Assembly (NCBI GenBank): GCA_963971425.1
Contig: OZ020521.1
Span: forward strand, 374,501 to 438,500
Reading direction: 5' to 3'
Length of the DNA stretch: 64,000 bases
Source: Bryoerythrophyllum caledonicum
Lineage: Eukaryota; Streptophyta; Bryopsida; Pottiales; Pottiaceae
Of this stretch, positions 1-12,402 are shown piece by piece (position 1 is the first letter of the stretch; each line of letters opens with the position of its first letter). Both the position numbers and the translations under genes were made by a program. Under the pieces are notes generated by a model. That model had not been told where the DNA came from, ran no database searches, and was given only the letters and a program-made list of their open reading frames with translations.

Positions 1-136
1 AGGTTCCAATTCTGATCCAGAATCAATCATTGAAACATTATAAATAGGGGAATTTTCCCAAGCGATTATTTCATCATCAGATTTTTCTATCTGATGTAAC
101 GGAGTATCATATTCTCCCATTCCCAAAGGAATTAAT

Positions 137-3100
137 TTAGGCATATCCTTTTTTTATCAAATTTGTTGTTTCTGTCCCCGAATCATAAGAGTCTTGAGAA
201 GTGACATCAGTGTCATCTTCTTGTGTCTCTCCATGATATTGAGTAGGAAACATTGGTAAGACTACTTTTTTATTGTCTTTTTCTACAGTTAAGGTTCCTT
301 TACCCCAATCTTCTCGAGCTTTAGACAATTTAAGCCAAGGTCGTCCTAACAAAATAAGATAAGAGGGTACGGATTCGGTAACCTTAAAAACTATATAATT
401 CAATTTAAAGTCAAGACCTCCAATAGTAGTTGTTATGTTGTACAACTTCCCTAAAGGTACGACTTGGCTTTGATCGGCCATCCTTAAGATAATAGAGGTT
501 GAAACCATTCCTTTCATATCAAGTTCTTCCATTGTATCTTTGTTCATTAGATTAACACTAGCCCCACTGTCAACTTGTACACCATCTATAAGTGTACCGT
601 CGATCATCACATCCAAGGTGGGGGCTCCAGGGTCCAAAGATATATCATTAATTTCCACTAGTTTAGGTCTTTTCCTAACAAGGGAAGAACTTAGTTCACT
701 TCGACACTTAGGTGCTATAGCCAACAATTGCCTCAAAGAAATTTGAGGTTGAATATTGTCCATGTTAGCTATAACATTATAAGGGTCTATCCCCTCGGCC
801 AATTTCATGATTCTATTATGTTTTCGTTTTTTAATCCCCACGCTTGTTTCTTTTTGTATCTTTTTAGGGGTTTTATAAAAAGTTGGCCTTTCCAAGGGAA
901 CTTCCAATTCTATAGGTATTTTATTTATTATAGAATCCGGTACAATGGTTTCCTCAATGATTGGAGGGATGTTATTTTTTACTACTCCCTCTTCTACTTC
1001 CTCAACCTCCTTACTTGGTAAAATAATTTTTTCTCTGGGAAGATCAATTATTTTAGGTTGTGGAAAAGGTAAGTCAATAGATTTTGGAAGTGTTTTTAAT
1101 TTATTTTGATTTTTGTTTTTAATTATAACATCCAAAGATTCACTATCAGAGCTACTCACTTCCTTACTCTCAGTTATTGCACGTTTAGCCTGTGATCTAG
1201 TGATATAAACTTCCTCAATTTTTGCCTTACTAACTTGGTTGACATTTCGGGTGTTATCCGAAGAACTAAATTGAACATGTTTCACCGGGTTAGGTGCAGT
1301 GCAATCATTTGCCGTATGACCATTATTCTTGCACCTTCCACAAAGTGGTACATATCCAACTTGTTTCCTTGGATTAGGACAATCTCTACTCATGTGACCC
1401 AATTCTTGACAATTGAAACATACCGGTATTTTCCCTTGTTGAGGAGGACCATACTGGTGTGTATTAGGATTTGAGGGTGGTCCATTCCAAACCGGAGCGC
1501 CAATATAATTATCATTCCATCTAGGTCTATTATCACCATTTCTATATGGAATGTTAGAATTTGGTCGTGTAAAGGGTCGTTTGGAAGTATAGCTACACGG
1601 TTGTTTAGGAGAATTATTTGGATTGTTATTATTTTTTGCATTTTCATCCTGAAGATTGGAACTAATCGCCGCTACCACTTTACCCAAATTCCAACATTTG
1701 GATACATCATGTTTCCCTCCACAAAAGGTACAACCTCCCCTAGTATTATCATCGATTGGTGTAGGGCATTCATTGGACAAGTGTCCATGTCCTTTACAAT
1801 TAGAGCACCACATATTTGTTCTTTGGTTTGTAGGTTTAGGACGTTTTTCTCTACCATTGGTTACTTGAATAGATAAATCATTTAATTTTTTCTCCAATTT
1901 AGAGACACTATCCATGACCGGATCACTTGGGGGTGCTCTTATTGCTAAAGGTTGCACATTAAGGGAACGAGGTTGGATGTTTAATGGTGGTTCTAACCAT
2001 AACTTAGGACTAACTCGAGTAGGATAATAATCTTGTCCTTTAGCATCCATGCCTTGTAAGTGATCATATCCCATCTTTCGAGGAGGATATGATTCGGCAT
2101 ATTGGGCATAATCGGTATTTACCCGAGCCTCTTCCCAGGTTTTAGCTAAATTATAAGTTGTATCAATATCAGGAGGACTCTTTTCTTTTAGGTAAATTCT
2201 TAATTCTTCCGGCCAGACTCCACCCACAAAAGTACATGCTAGGACCTCATTATTCAGCCCATGATTATTCCATTTTCTTAATAATGCATTTACCCTTGTA
2301 TAGTAGGAGTCGATACCCTCATTGGTTGCCATTCGTATAGTACGAAATCTATCTATTAATCCGGGTATAAATGATCTTGGCCTAAAGCGTGCCAAAAATG
2401 CTTCTTTCAGCTCATTCCAAGTAGGAAATGGTGCCGGTAATTGTATGTACCATTCATAGGCATCATCCAATAAAGTACTTGGAAAAGTACTTAAATAAAA
2501 ATTTAGAGGTAATTGATTTGCTTGAGCCACAATTTTAAATCTATCTATATGGCGATCGGGATCAGATCCCGGAAAACCATAATAAATAGGATATGGGGCT
2601 ATATTTAGAATTCTTGGTTGAGCCATGTTTATTGGTTCAACTGGTTCGAAGTGGGGAGGAGATGGAGGTTCTAAAGGATCAATTGGTGGAGGAGGAGTTC
2701 CACGTAATCCCTCTTCCGCTCCTATTGAACCTTCTCCACTACTTGAACTATCACTACTACTTGAACTATATGATGGTTCAGGTGCAGGTGTTGTAAACTC
2801 TAAAGTTTGTTCCTCAATCGATATATCTTTATAAGGGATATCCTTACTTGAGGAACTTTCACCCAATTTTTTTTCGTTATTATAGTCAAGTCGTTTTTGA
2901 GGTAGTGTATCGTCTTCTTCCTCACTTGAATATTCTAACTTCTCCTCTAAAGATTTTTGTTTATTTTTTGATTCTTTACTAATTTCTCTTTCAGAATTTT
3001 CTTTAACTTCTTGTCCTTCGGGTTTATTCAAACCGAACGGAAAAGTTTGGACTGCCAAATCCAAATAAGATAGAGGAGTTTCAAATTGTAAATTTTTTAA

Positions 3101-3139
3101 TATTGTATTTTTGCTTGGACTATTAAAAGTCCTCTCCAT
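137..3139 (-). CDS. gag-protease polyprotein of the Ty3/gypsy element
   Basis: An open frame of 1,000 codons. The N-terminal 170 residues are polar and Ser/Pro/acidic rich. A capsid-like retrotrans_gag region follows (about residues 175-360, around AYEWYIQLPAPFPTWNELK). Four zinc knuckles lie between about residues 440 and 640: CSNC..H....C, CTFC..H....C, CFNC..H....C and CGRC..H....C. Near the C-terminus is a retroviral-type aspartic protease with the catalytic sequence VDSGASVNLM. Gag packages the element RNA and protease matures the polyprotein. Polymerase domains are outside the window to the left. The family is secure; activity is not implied. Confidence 0.88.
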   Translation of the reverse strand: MERTFNSPSKNTILKNLQFETPLSYLDLAVQTFPFGLNKPEGQEVKENSEREISKESKNKQKSLEEKLEYSSEEEDDTLPQKRLDYNNEKKLGESSSSKDIPYKDISIEEQTLEFTTPAPEPSYSSSSSDSSSSGEGSIGAEEGLRGTPPPPIDPLEPPSPPHFEPVEPINMAQPRILNIAPYPIYYGFPGSDPDRHIDRFKIVAQANQLPLNFYLSTFPSTLLDDAYEWYIQLPAPFPTWNELKEAFLARFRPRSFIPGLIDRFRTIRMATNEGIDSYYTRVNALLRKWNNHGLNNEVLACTFVGGVWPEELRIYLKEKSPPDIDTTYNLAKTWEEARVNTDYAQYAESYPPRKMGYDHLQGMDAKGQDYYPTRVSPKLWLEPPLNIQPRSLNVQPLAIRAPPSDPVMDSVSKLEKKLNDLSIQVTNGREKRPKPTNQRTNMWCSNCKGHGHLSNECPTPIDDNTRGGCTFCGGKHDVSKCWNLGKVVAAISSNLQDENAKNNNNPNNSPKQPCSYTSKRPFTRPNSNIPYRNGDNRPRWNDNYIGAPVWNGPPSNPNTHQYGPPQQGKIPVCFNCQELGHMSRDCPNPRKQVGYVPLCGRCKNNGHTANDCTAPNPVKHVQFSSSDNTRNVNQVSKAKIEEVYITRSQAKRAITESKEVSSSDSESLDVIIKNKNQNKLKTLPKSIDLPFPQPKIIDLPREKIILPSKEVEEVEEGVVKNNIPPIIEETIVPDSIINKIPIELEVPLERPTFYKTPKKIQKETSVGIKKRKHNRIMKLAEGIDPYNVIANMDNIQPQISLRQLLAIAPKCRSELSSSLVRKRPKLVEINDISLDPGAPTLDVMIDGTLIDGVQVDSGASVNLMNKDTMEELDMKGMVSTSIILRMADQSQVVPLGKLYNITTTIGGLDFKLNYIVFKVTESVPSYLILLGRPWLKLSKAREDWGKGTLTVEKDNKKVVLPMFPTQYHGETQEDDTDVTSQDSYDSGTETTNLIKKGYA

Positions 3140-5260
3140 AATTGATGGGCTTACACTTGGGGTTCGAAATAAAAATTCTACGTTAGAAGGACTAATAGAT
3201 CCACCATCATTTGTATTTTCAGTTCCTTATGAATTGACTTCGATAGATTCTTGCTTACTAGAAGACTGTATAATAGGAGTTTTAAATTGTGGAGAATCAA
3301 TCAACAATTTCTCAAATTGTTGTTGATGCTTTTTTCTCAACTTATAGGTCCTCAAGGACTCTCTAATTTGTTCCGCATTTGGAGGTAGTATATTTGAATG
3401 CTCAGAATTAGGAGATGGTGGTGAAGTCAATAATTCATTCAATACTAAAATATTTTCGGGTGAATTTGGTGCACTACAAGGTTCAGGTGATAATTTTAAA
3501 CCTTGACTAATTAATGGTGATGGTGTAGCGTTAAAGTACGGATTTGTAGTTATGGCTAATAATTTTGGTTTAGCGCGTTTTTCGGCTCTTTTATCTCGTG
3601 CTTTATTTTGCTTTTCTATTTTATCCTTATCCTTGTCGGACATTGAATGATGTTTCGCACATCTTGAACATGGTGGTTTGGAATTATTATTTTCTGAAAT
3701 TTTTTAATGATAAAATTTCCAAAATAATTTTCCAACTAATCCCGGGGTGCCAAATATAATTCAATATATTTTTCCAAGGCTTGTAAATCATAAACTTCTT
3801 GTTTAAAATTACGGGGATATTTCCATGATCTCAAGATACCCGGAACCGACTTTGCCTCATAAGAATGGCTTAGTGTAAATAAAAGCTCATCAATTCTCTT
3901 GGTTAAAAATTTAATTAATTTTTTCTCTTTTCTATTTATGGTTGAATAGATATAAAGGTAATCTATCAAATTACAATATGAGGTGACGATTGGGTCATGT
4001 TTCAACCAATTTGTTCCCATTACTCTATTGCTTTGGTCTTTTATAATTAAACCATGAGCTAAGTGTAAAAGGATCAACGTCAAAAGATTCTTCGTCTTGT
4101 TCCTCTTCAAAATTTCTTGGATAATTATGTTCAAAGATTAATCTTTCAACAAATTGACTTCTATGATTATCCTCAAGATTTTCCTTGCTAATTTGTTCAA
4201 TTTCTTTCGCTAGTAAATGGATTAAATTGGTTTCGTTCTTTTTAGCTCTTTGGTATATTACTAATAAGCGTCTCAATCTTATTAATATTTCTCTAAGAGT
4301 TTCCGGTTTTACCCCCATTTCTCATAAACAAAGCAACCCAAACGCATGCACATTTGTGTGTACAATTTCTCTACTCAAAAAATCCGGCATTAAACACCTT
4401 GAATTTTTGATAGGAGGGTCGTAATTGAACAAATAGGTAGATGGCTTAGTAGTTGGATATCCGTTCCAAGTACCACATCCACATGAAATTATGGGTTGGG
4501 TTAATTGTTTTAGCCTACCGTATTGGGCAAATATAAAGTGTAATTTGATTGGTAGTAACAATGACCCTTCATCTACCATCAAAGTCCCTATGTGTTGTCC
4601 TCCATTCCAAATTTTTGATAATATTATTCCTTTAATTTCTAAAGGTAAATTATCAAAACTTTTTTGAAAATCTTTACCAAGTTGGAGAGGTCTTCCACTT
4701 AAGGTAAAACCTTTACCAAAATAGGCTCCTTCAAATACTCGATAAAGTGAGGAAAATAAATAAGGTCCTTTAAAGAAATTATTAATTTCAGATGGTTTTA
4801 ATTCCCAAGGAAACATTTTAGTAATCCCATATTTTTAATCTTTTCTATAAAAAATTTATCAAATTTCTTTTCAGACTTGGAGAGCATAATTTTTTTAATT
4901 TTTTGTTCACTGCAAGGCAATGATGCGATGCCAGAACAAAGACCATTCGTCGACTGTCACTGGACTGCGTTTCCTTATACAGTCCTGATCTAGACGATTT
5001 GTCAAGGTCTCAGTCTACAGTCACATACATTGTGGCTGTCTCTTTGTAACGGGAATTTTTTGATGTATAAAACACCAATCGTTTAACCGTTAATAGGATT
5101 GTAATTTTAGACTGGCATATGTATTATCTTTGTAACCAATCAAGTATTATCAAAGAGCTGTACTGGTATGCCACTTAATAACATATCATTACACCTACAA
5201 TTTGTTTTGACATTAAAAAACCTCGTCTGTCTACATCTTAGCTACCGTTAGCAAGAAAGC
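3140..5260 (-). other. Long leader between primer-binding site and gag
   Basis: About 2.1 kb separates the primer-binding site from the gag start, which is long for this family. The minus strand holds several short open frames (around 4,816-4,322, 4,318-4,025, 4,134-3,736 and 3,643-3,227) whose products I do not recognise. One (4,816-4,322) begins MFPWELKPSEINNFF; another (3,643-3,227) is Lys/Asp-rich at its N-terminus. They may be remnants of an extra coding unit or chance frames in AT-rich DNA. Confidence 0.5.
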
Positions 5261-5279
5261 CTCCCCGGCAGCGGCGCCA
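5261..5279 (-). other. Primer-binding site (tRNA-Asp-like)
   Basis: On the minus strand the site reads TGGCGCCGCTGCCGGGGAG, three bases inside the LTR edge. TGGCGCCGTTGCCGGGGA-type sites complementary to the 3' end of tRNA-Asp are the usual primer sites of plant Ty3/gypsy lineages such as Tat and Athila. The position fixes both the orientation of the element and the inner edge of its 5' LTR. Confidence 0.8.
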
Positions 5280-5282
5280 AAA

Positions 5283-7244
5283 TGTAGGGGGAAATTTGTC
5301 TTGTAAATATAAATAAATCCAAGGTAATTTCCTAGTGGGGGGTCTTAAGGAGGCTTAATTCAGTCTATCGTTTGAATAACTAAGGTCACATGTTAGATAG
5401 GAATGTCTTTTGTTTAACAAATTGCTTAAGATAACGAATTATCTATTATAGGTGTGTTAATTAACCCTTGTGCTTTTCCCGTGAGTGCACTCTACACTCT
5501 TACAGTCAATTAGTGGTTAAACATGCATTTGTGATTGTGTGGGATCCTCTCACTAAAGGACACAAATAGTCTTTAAGTGTTTTAGTGAGTGATACAATTT
5601 GTCTTGTTCATAATCAATGCATCATAACCAATTTCATTACCAACTCTAATTGCTAATTCCTTTTTATTAGAATTGACAACTATGCTAGCTATTCTATTTT
5701 GCCATGAGCTTATGGGTACAGAATTCTATCCTGGCTTCCCACTTTCGCTCCACTGGTCCGCCTTAAGTTAATCATTTCATCATACCTGCAAAACTTTCCA
5801 TTCAAAGAAACACCGGACAACAATTATATCTCACTCTCGGTATAATTGTTGTTATTGATAACCCTTTGCTATCAAATCTATGTGTCCTCTGACTAATACT
5901 TCCTCATGGCAAATGGTCTTGTTTTATGTCGTCAATCTCATGACACATACAAACAATCTCTTTTTCTTTAGCTTGACTTAATGTACACTTGGTCAAACTT
6001 TAATATAAAAGGCATCTAGCCCAACTTATGACATCATGGTCATTCTCAAGACTCTCTCGGCCCACTCTTGGCTCTTTAGTCTTACTCTTCCATCTTCTCC
6101 ATTGCTCTCTCTTTTAGCAATTCTTTTCTTCTCATTTTACCTTTACTACTTGTCATGCTTCACCCACATGATCTTTAATGCTTCAATTCATACTACAATG
6201 ACATAAATTGCTTTTGGGAAAATTATTGTTGTCTTATGATATACTGACTAAGGGTGATCAATCCTTATTTCACACATTATGGACTTAATTTCACTCAGCA
6301 ATTCTATCAGACAAATAGTATAATTGTATGCATTTTCACCTCACCCGCTATCCACTCATCTCAATTTTAGATTTAGGAGGTATTACAACAGTCATACAGG
6401 ACTATTTGTAATTATCACTTTATGGTTTTTATAATTCGTCATATCACTCGGCGTTTATCATCGGAAAGGATTTGACAAATGGTAATATAATAAAAGGACT
6501 CAATTACTACAGTGCTTCACAGCTTCTCCATTTATGATACTCAATTTAGTTATAGATACTGGTAGTATTCAAGACGAATTGTATATTATAGCATTCTCAA
6601 TATCGTGACTGAGAAAGGACTGCAGCATCGATTATTTGTATCCAAGATACATCCATTCATTCCTGAGCCATTAATTGTGCACCATTATCACAAATCAGTG
6701 TTTTGTGAAAATAGACTCAATCAACGACTACTGGTCTTCAGCAATCAGCCATCCAAATCCCCAGGATTCTGACTTCGTCATCTGCTAACCTCCAATCTAC
6801 AACTCTGATATACTGTAGACTACTGGTAATGCAAAATTTTCACCAACAGATCAGAAATCATAAAACTAGGCTTGTATTTCATAAAAGTTTGAGAGTTACA
6901 ATCACCAGCCTAGGACACACATTCAAAGTGAGAAAAATGTGGTGTATCCAAAGTTGGATTCAGTTTCTTTATATCCCTCTCGTGCCTATTCGTTTCTCGA
7001 CCTGGACCAATGATCTTCTCTCTCAACTTCCATAACTACTCGTCTAACTTACTCTTGATAACTTCCCCCTGATAACTACTTTTACTAACTTACTTAACGG
7101 CCGATTAGTCTTTTTTACACTATTCCGAAAAATTAGGGTAAATATTCACACTGTGTCATACTATTTGTAAACTAGTGCTACTTATGATCCCTATTTACAC
7201 TGTAAAGACGAATAGTGTTCAAAAAGTAAAATTTCTGTACTACA
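5283..7244 (-). repeat. 5' LTR of the Ty3/gypsy element
   Basis: A 1,962-bp segment starting TGTAG and ending CTACA on the plus strand. The two edges are imperfect inverted repeats (TGTAG....GAAATTT on both). The inner edge lies three bases from the primer-binding site. A TATA-like ATATAAAG lies on the minus strand near 6,968-6,975. The first 720 bp match a second, partial LTR at 57,152-57,873. The outer target duplication cannot be tested because the other end is off the window. Confidence 0.78.
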
Positions 7245-9214
7245 TGTCCCCTGGTCCGAACCCTATCCACATCGCGTTGCCTGCACATGTGGAAGGGGGA
7301 TGAGTCATAAAAGCATGACCTGCATCAAACAATGCATCTCTGAATTAAAATTGTGCTTGGAATTGCCTACATTGAATACATAGGCAGTGTACAACTGGCA
7401 CCCTCATACAAAGAGGACGTCGTTATGTATTTATAGAACCCTAAACCTAAACCTAGCATATGTACGGCTGAATTCCACACGATACAGAGCAACTAGAATA
7501 TGGAGACAACTAGAACAAGGTCGCTAGTATACCATGCGGGTTCTGCGTGTCCAAAGAAGCGTATCTCAGATACTTTAGAACTTGCGTGGGTGAAAGTCGT
7601 TAAGGTACACAGAGATGGTCTGGTCTCCATGGTGGGGATGCATGTCGATGAGAGCCCGGATGTTCGTGCATGATGCCCCGAAACAAACCCCCATTACAAG
7701 AAGTATCGCGTAATGCAGAACTCCTTCTCACCCTAAAGCCGCAACCTCCTTCAACCTACATGTCATATGCATCTCACCATGAAACTGATTCCAAACCACT
7801 TTGATGTGCGTTGTAGACCCCGCCTCTTATTTTCCATGTGTATATCATGCAGTGGTTAACGATGTCTTTACAGTAGAGTAGACCTTCCAACTTCAGAACA
7901 GACTCGAAACAATTACCACCAAAATTACCTCAGAATGTCGAAGGTTAAGAGAAGTCGACAACAGTTCGGCCGTCCCAGTGACCGTTTTTTGTAGACGTAA
8001 ACATTCCTGGGCTTGGCGTCTGCAGAGGAATTGAGGAATGATGACCAGCCTATGGCGTACTTCACATTCTTCCGACGCCCAGGTATAGTGGGCTTCTTTC
8101 TATTTGGACAACACCTAGTGCAGCACGATCTTAGACCGTCCTAGAACTTGTTGTATGTGGGGCTACGGACACAGTCAAGATTGAAAGATGTTATTGTCGA
8201 CGACAATCTCACTTCACCGAAACTCCAGCGACATTCACGAAGAGGAAGAAAGGAAGGACTTACCTGGTACCTTGGTATGCGGTGCTCGATTTTGGTGGAC
8301 TCGCGATCAGGGCTCCGATTTTTCCTCATGTTGTGTGTTGCATGGAGCATGCTCCTGGAAGTTTAAGGATCAAGCGCGCACTCGGCGCAGAGACCATCTT
8401 CACCACCGGCGCACTCACTCGACACCCAAGAATAATGACTTACGGCGGCCATGCAACTCTCCAAAGTTCGAGTGTCGTCCTCATTAAAGTCCTTGATAGC
8501 AAGTAGTTCAACAAGAAAATCCACTGCCATTCGACTGACAGCTTTTTTGCATTCGAGGGAGGCACGTGTCGCAATCTAAGCTGCCCAATCCTTTCCCGTG
8601 TTTCAGTATACTACATACCGCACGGTATGAAAAATATACCATATATACAGCGAAGTATATCAAGAAACTCACAGCCCGAAAAACTTGATTTGACCCAAAA
8701 TTATGGAAAAAAACCTTTTTTTCGGGAAAAAATTATGTTCAAAGATAGATTACTGTATGATGTATTTGATTCGATAAGAAATCGAAGCAGGAAACACCAT
8801 TGATCCCTATTCTAGGAGCCTTGAAAAATTAGTATGTTTTTAGCAATAAAAGTGAAAAGAACTTGCCGATCTAGAATTTCCAATCAAAATATATGAACAC
8901 ACTGTGGCGTGGATGTGTCCTAAAAGTTTCAAAGTATTTTACATCCTAGAACTCTCAAAATCAGTATATTTGTTGGATTTTGTATACCTGTGACAAGTAT
9001 GTACTCATGAAAGATATACCTAGATTGGCCAAACCGTTTGTCAAAACTAAATTTGCCTATGGTTTCCAAACTTTTAATCAAGTTACCTTCCACATTCCAT
9101 CAGTGGAATTCAAAGATTGGTCCCACATTTTCACTTTTGGGCTGTAGAAGGTTCGTGACTATTTCCAAAGCCATTTGTGACACTATTTATATACCACCTT
9201 AGTGGACTATCACC
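7245..9214. other. Unassigned intergenic sequence
   Basis: About 2 kb between the gypsy LTR and the broken 3' edge of LINE-A. Only short frames are present (for example 8,141-8,506) and none gives a recognisable protein. I see no terminal repeats, RNA gene or strong repeat here. It probably holds old, unrecognisable transposon DNA. Confidence 0.5.
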
Positions 9215-9654
9215 CTGTGCTAGGTTAATGTCAATTTTAATTGTGTTGTGGGTTGTGAGAATATCTTTTTTTGGGTTGCATTCTGTGGTATGGATGCTAA
9301 GGAGTGGAATGACTATTGGTGGAGTTACAGATCTTGTGTCTTGAGGTTGGTCTTGGGGGTGGTGGATTTGAATGATTTCGGAGTAGAATTTATTTTGAGC
9401 CATTTGGTAGTATTGTTTTAGTTTCTCGGTGTTGTGGATAGAGGTGTTATGATCGTGTCTCAGAAAAAGGTTTCTTTGGTGAAGCCATTTGTTAAAAGTG
9501 TTGTTATTGTGTTGCCATTGGCATAGGTATTTGGTGTGTGTATTTTGTATATTATTGATGTCTTTGCTTTGTATGTGTTTGTGGTGTATTATTTTGTCTA
9601 TGGGGTATAAGGTGGGGTTTTTGGGGAGGTGTATTGGGGGCCGGGGGTGGGAGG
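9215..9654 (-). pseudogene. LINE-A ORF2 fragment, linker between RT and RNase H
   Basis: The minus-strand frame (9,667-9,131) contains HPRPPIHLPKNPTLYPID and IHHKHIQ, aligning with HPRPPIYIPKNPTTYPIN of LINE-2 near 37,430. The segment is a Thr/His/Asn/Ile-rich linker that follows the reverse transcriptase. Homology to LINE-2 ends near 9,215; the frame continues a little into unrelated sequence. The upstream side abuts solo LTR-1. Confidence 0.8.
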
Positions 9655-12402
9655 TGTGAGTGGCCAAAGTGGGCCCTCACTCTTTTTTCTTTGTTTTTTT
9701 CGAGTTTTTGATAGTATTGACCCAATTTTAGTTAAAATAGTAGTCAATCCATCTATTAAAGTCAAATTCCTAGAGTAATAAACTTAGTGCCATGATGTCA
9801 CACAACGGTTCCTATTTTTCCTCTTCCCTACTAATATGCTTGAAAGTGTAGTGGAAGTGGAGTGGGAATGAAGAGAAAGATAAAAAAGGGAAAGAAAGGT
9901 CCTTGGAAAATGACTAAAAATTGAGAAATGGGACAAAAATTATGGAAAAAATTGAGAGAGTGTCTCCTAGCAGGTAGAAGTAGTGGTAAAATTTCTAGAA
10001 TTTTCCGAGTTGAATTGCTATTTATTTCTAGGGTTTGACTAGTGGATCGGCGGTTGACCGTTCGGGAAAAATACTTATTGAACTCCAAAAATGCTAGGAA
10101 AATTCAGGTAGACTAATTAGGGTGCTGGGAGTCCAGCTGTGTGGTTTGTTTTTGAAGTTAGAAGTAAATTGCAAATCATCAGTAGTTAGTACTAGATCTA
10201 GTGTAATAGTCTTTAAAAAATCAAAAGAAAAAGAGAAAGGAAAAAAGAAAAGAAAAGAAAAAAGGAAGTGGTTGGATGTGCTTCTCCATGCACATGCCAC
10301 ATGACAATCCTTGTCACCATGGAGTTAATTTTAGAGCGGCTTGTCAGGAGCAAAGCGGCGAATTAATGTTCGTGATAAATTTAAACCCTGCCAAAACGGC
10401 TGGAAGTAGCCAATCCTGCTCTTCAGTGGGAGGTCATGGGCTGGCTCATTAAACTAAGCCAGTCTTGTCGGGGAAGAAAACCGAGAAGGATCGAAAGAAA
10501 AAGAAAAAGAAAAAGAAAATAAAAATAGAAACCAGCCAGGCTGAGTCGCTGGCGAGGGAGCTGGAGCTCACGGGTTTTTCGGGGGGCCGTTTTTGGAGGA
10601 GGAGGGAGGGCTGGAGCTCTCGTTTTTTTTTTCTTTGGGTTGGGTTTGTTTTTTTTTGTTGTTGGTGGAGTGTGCGCCCTGGGCGCGAGGGAGAGCTGGC
10701 CTCTCTGTGTTTTTTTTTGGAGAAGAGGCTCCTGCGCGAGCTAGAGGAGAGCGCGCGGGGACTGGCTCTTCACTTTCTTGGGAGCTGAACCACTCCTGTG
10801 CGCGAGGAGAGTCTCGCCGTTTTTTTTTGTGAAGTGCCGCGGTCGGCACCTGCTGTGCGCGAGGAGGTCTCGTGTTTCGGGGAGCTGGAGGGTGCGCACC
10901 GGCGCACGAGGAGAGCTGGCTCTCTGTTTCTTGTGTGTGTGCGCGAAGATCGGAGCTCAAGCTCTCGTTTTTTTTCTTTTTCTTTTGTCGGCTGTTTTTG
11001 GTTGAGTGTGTGTGCGCCGCGAGGGCGTGCGAAGGGAGCTTGCACGAGCTGGGGCTCTGTTCCGGAAGGCTGCTCGGCGAGGGGCGCACCTGTGCGCGCA
11101 AGGGTCCGTGATTGTGATCACGAGGTCTGGTTCTGAGCTCGGGAGAGAGGGCCGTTTTTTTTTTTTTTTGTGGTTTTGAGAGAGCGCGCTGGAGTGCTCC
11201 TGCGGTGGGAGCTTCGGTGTGGAGGCGCTGTTGAAGGTCGGCGTTGGTGATCGTGGAGCCGTGTGCGTGCGCGGTGGTGTGAAGGTGCCGCGAGCTGAGA
11301 AGACTCGAGCTGGAGGATCCAGGCGAGAAGAGGCTGCAGCGCTCGGACCAGGGAGTATTTCCTGGGTGAAGCTACTTTCCCTAATTCCCACATGCATGCG
11401 GTCGTTGCAGTTCCTTCTTGTGTTGATTGAATTTGTGGGATCTCTAAACTTGTGCGGAAGCGCTGGAGGATTTTTTTTACATTAGGGTTCCAAAACTTGG
11501 TGATGATTGCTCGCTGGCCGATGCAAGAATGCCGATGCTTGTAAGTTGGTGCTTGCTGGAATCGTTGAGAATTTGGTGAATGGTGTTCCCAATTGAATGA
11601 GGTGTGAACTCACGAGGAAGTTGTGAATACTTGTTGTGGTTGTTGAGTCGCCGCTGTCCGTCTGTATGTGGCAGTCCTCAAGGTCTGGTTGGACATTCTG
11701 AGGAGTCCATCGTCAAGAGCACGAAAAACTGATAAGATTAGAAGTTGAAAACGCTCAATTCGGAGTTAACCCTAGGAAGTTAAGATGTTTGAGAAAAAAA
11801 AAAACACAAAACCTGGGACTCACAGGGACTGTCCGCTGCGACTGCTGGTGGAGGCCGGTATCAATCTCAAATTAGGTATTTAGTGGTTTATCCAAGTTGG
11901 AATTGAGCTGGTGATCATTTTAAGAGGAAATTTTTTGGTATTCGGAGTCCCGAATCAAAAGATAAGGGCTGCCGAAGTTGCTGCTCCAACCAGGGTCTGG
12001 ATCAGGCCTGATCAGCTGACCTAAACTCAAAAAGAAAAGAAAAAAAACAAATAACTAAATAATAAAAATAAAATGATAAAAATAATAAAAAATAATCATA
12101 ATAATCATAATAACTAATAACCATAATAATTAGGTAACAAATAATTAAATAATTACTTAGACCTATTTAGATTCATCCAGAGTCGAGTATTTGATTACAA
12201 GGAAAGGTTAATCGAATTCACTTAACTGGGTTAAGATAATAGTATTATTAAATTCTAAATGTATAAATAGATATGCCAAGGATCCGAATCCAGTAAGAGT
12301 AGAATGTGTGGTTAAGCATAAGGAATGGTTTAAGTGGTGCAACAATAGGACCTTGTAGGTTTAAAAATGGATTCTCTTAGGGGGTCTATTTTTGGGCTCA
12401 CA
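9655..12402 (-). repeat. Solo LTR-1 inside LINE-A, with 5-bp target duplication
   Basis: A 2,748-bp block starting TGTGAG and ending GGGCTCACA on the plus strand, flanked by identical 5-bp GGAGG (9,650-9,654 and 12,403-12,407). Both sides continue LINE-A ORF2, so it is a clean insertion. No coding region is present, so it is a solo LTR. It resembles LTR-2 (35,293-37,310) in its ends and in an AGCGCTTCCGC core. Internally it has a GC-rich block (about 10,540-11,360), a poly-purine patch (10,490-10,525) and an AAT-rich microsatellite (12,030-12,150). The superfamily is unknown. Confidence 0.82.

Larger units (their letters stand above)
1..7244 (-). mobile_element. Ty3/gypsy LTR retrotransposon (right part, with 5' LTR)
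   Basis: On the minus strand the parts run LTR (7,244-5,283), primer-binding site (5,279-5,261), a 2.1-kb leader, then gag-protease (3,139-137). Reverse transcriptase and integrase would lie left of the window. Four zinc knuckles plus an aspartic-protease motif in one polyprotein, with a tRNA-Asp-like primer site, fit the plant Ty3/gypsy (Metaviridae) lineage. It is a fossil copy. Only one LTR is in view, so it cannot be dated here. A related partial LTR lies at 57,152-57,873. Confidence 0.85.

Noticed and set aside
10465-11485. Many overlapping frames on both strands in the GC-rich part of LTR-1
   Set aside because: GC-rich DNA lacks stops by chance; products are Arg/Ser/Pro or Phe/Cys-rich with no domain, and the whole region lies within a solo LTR.
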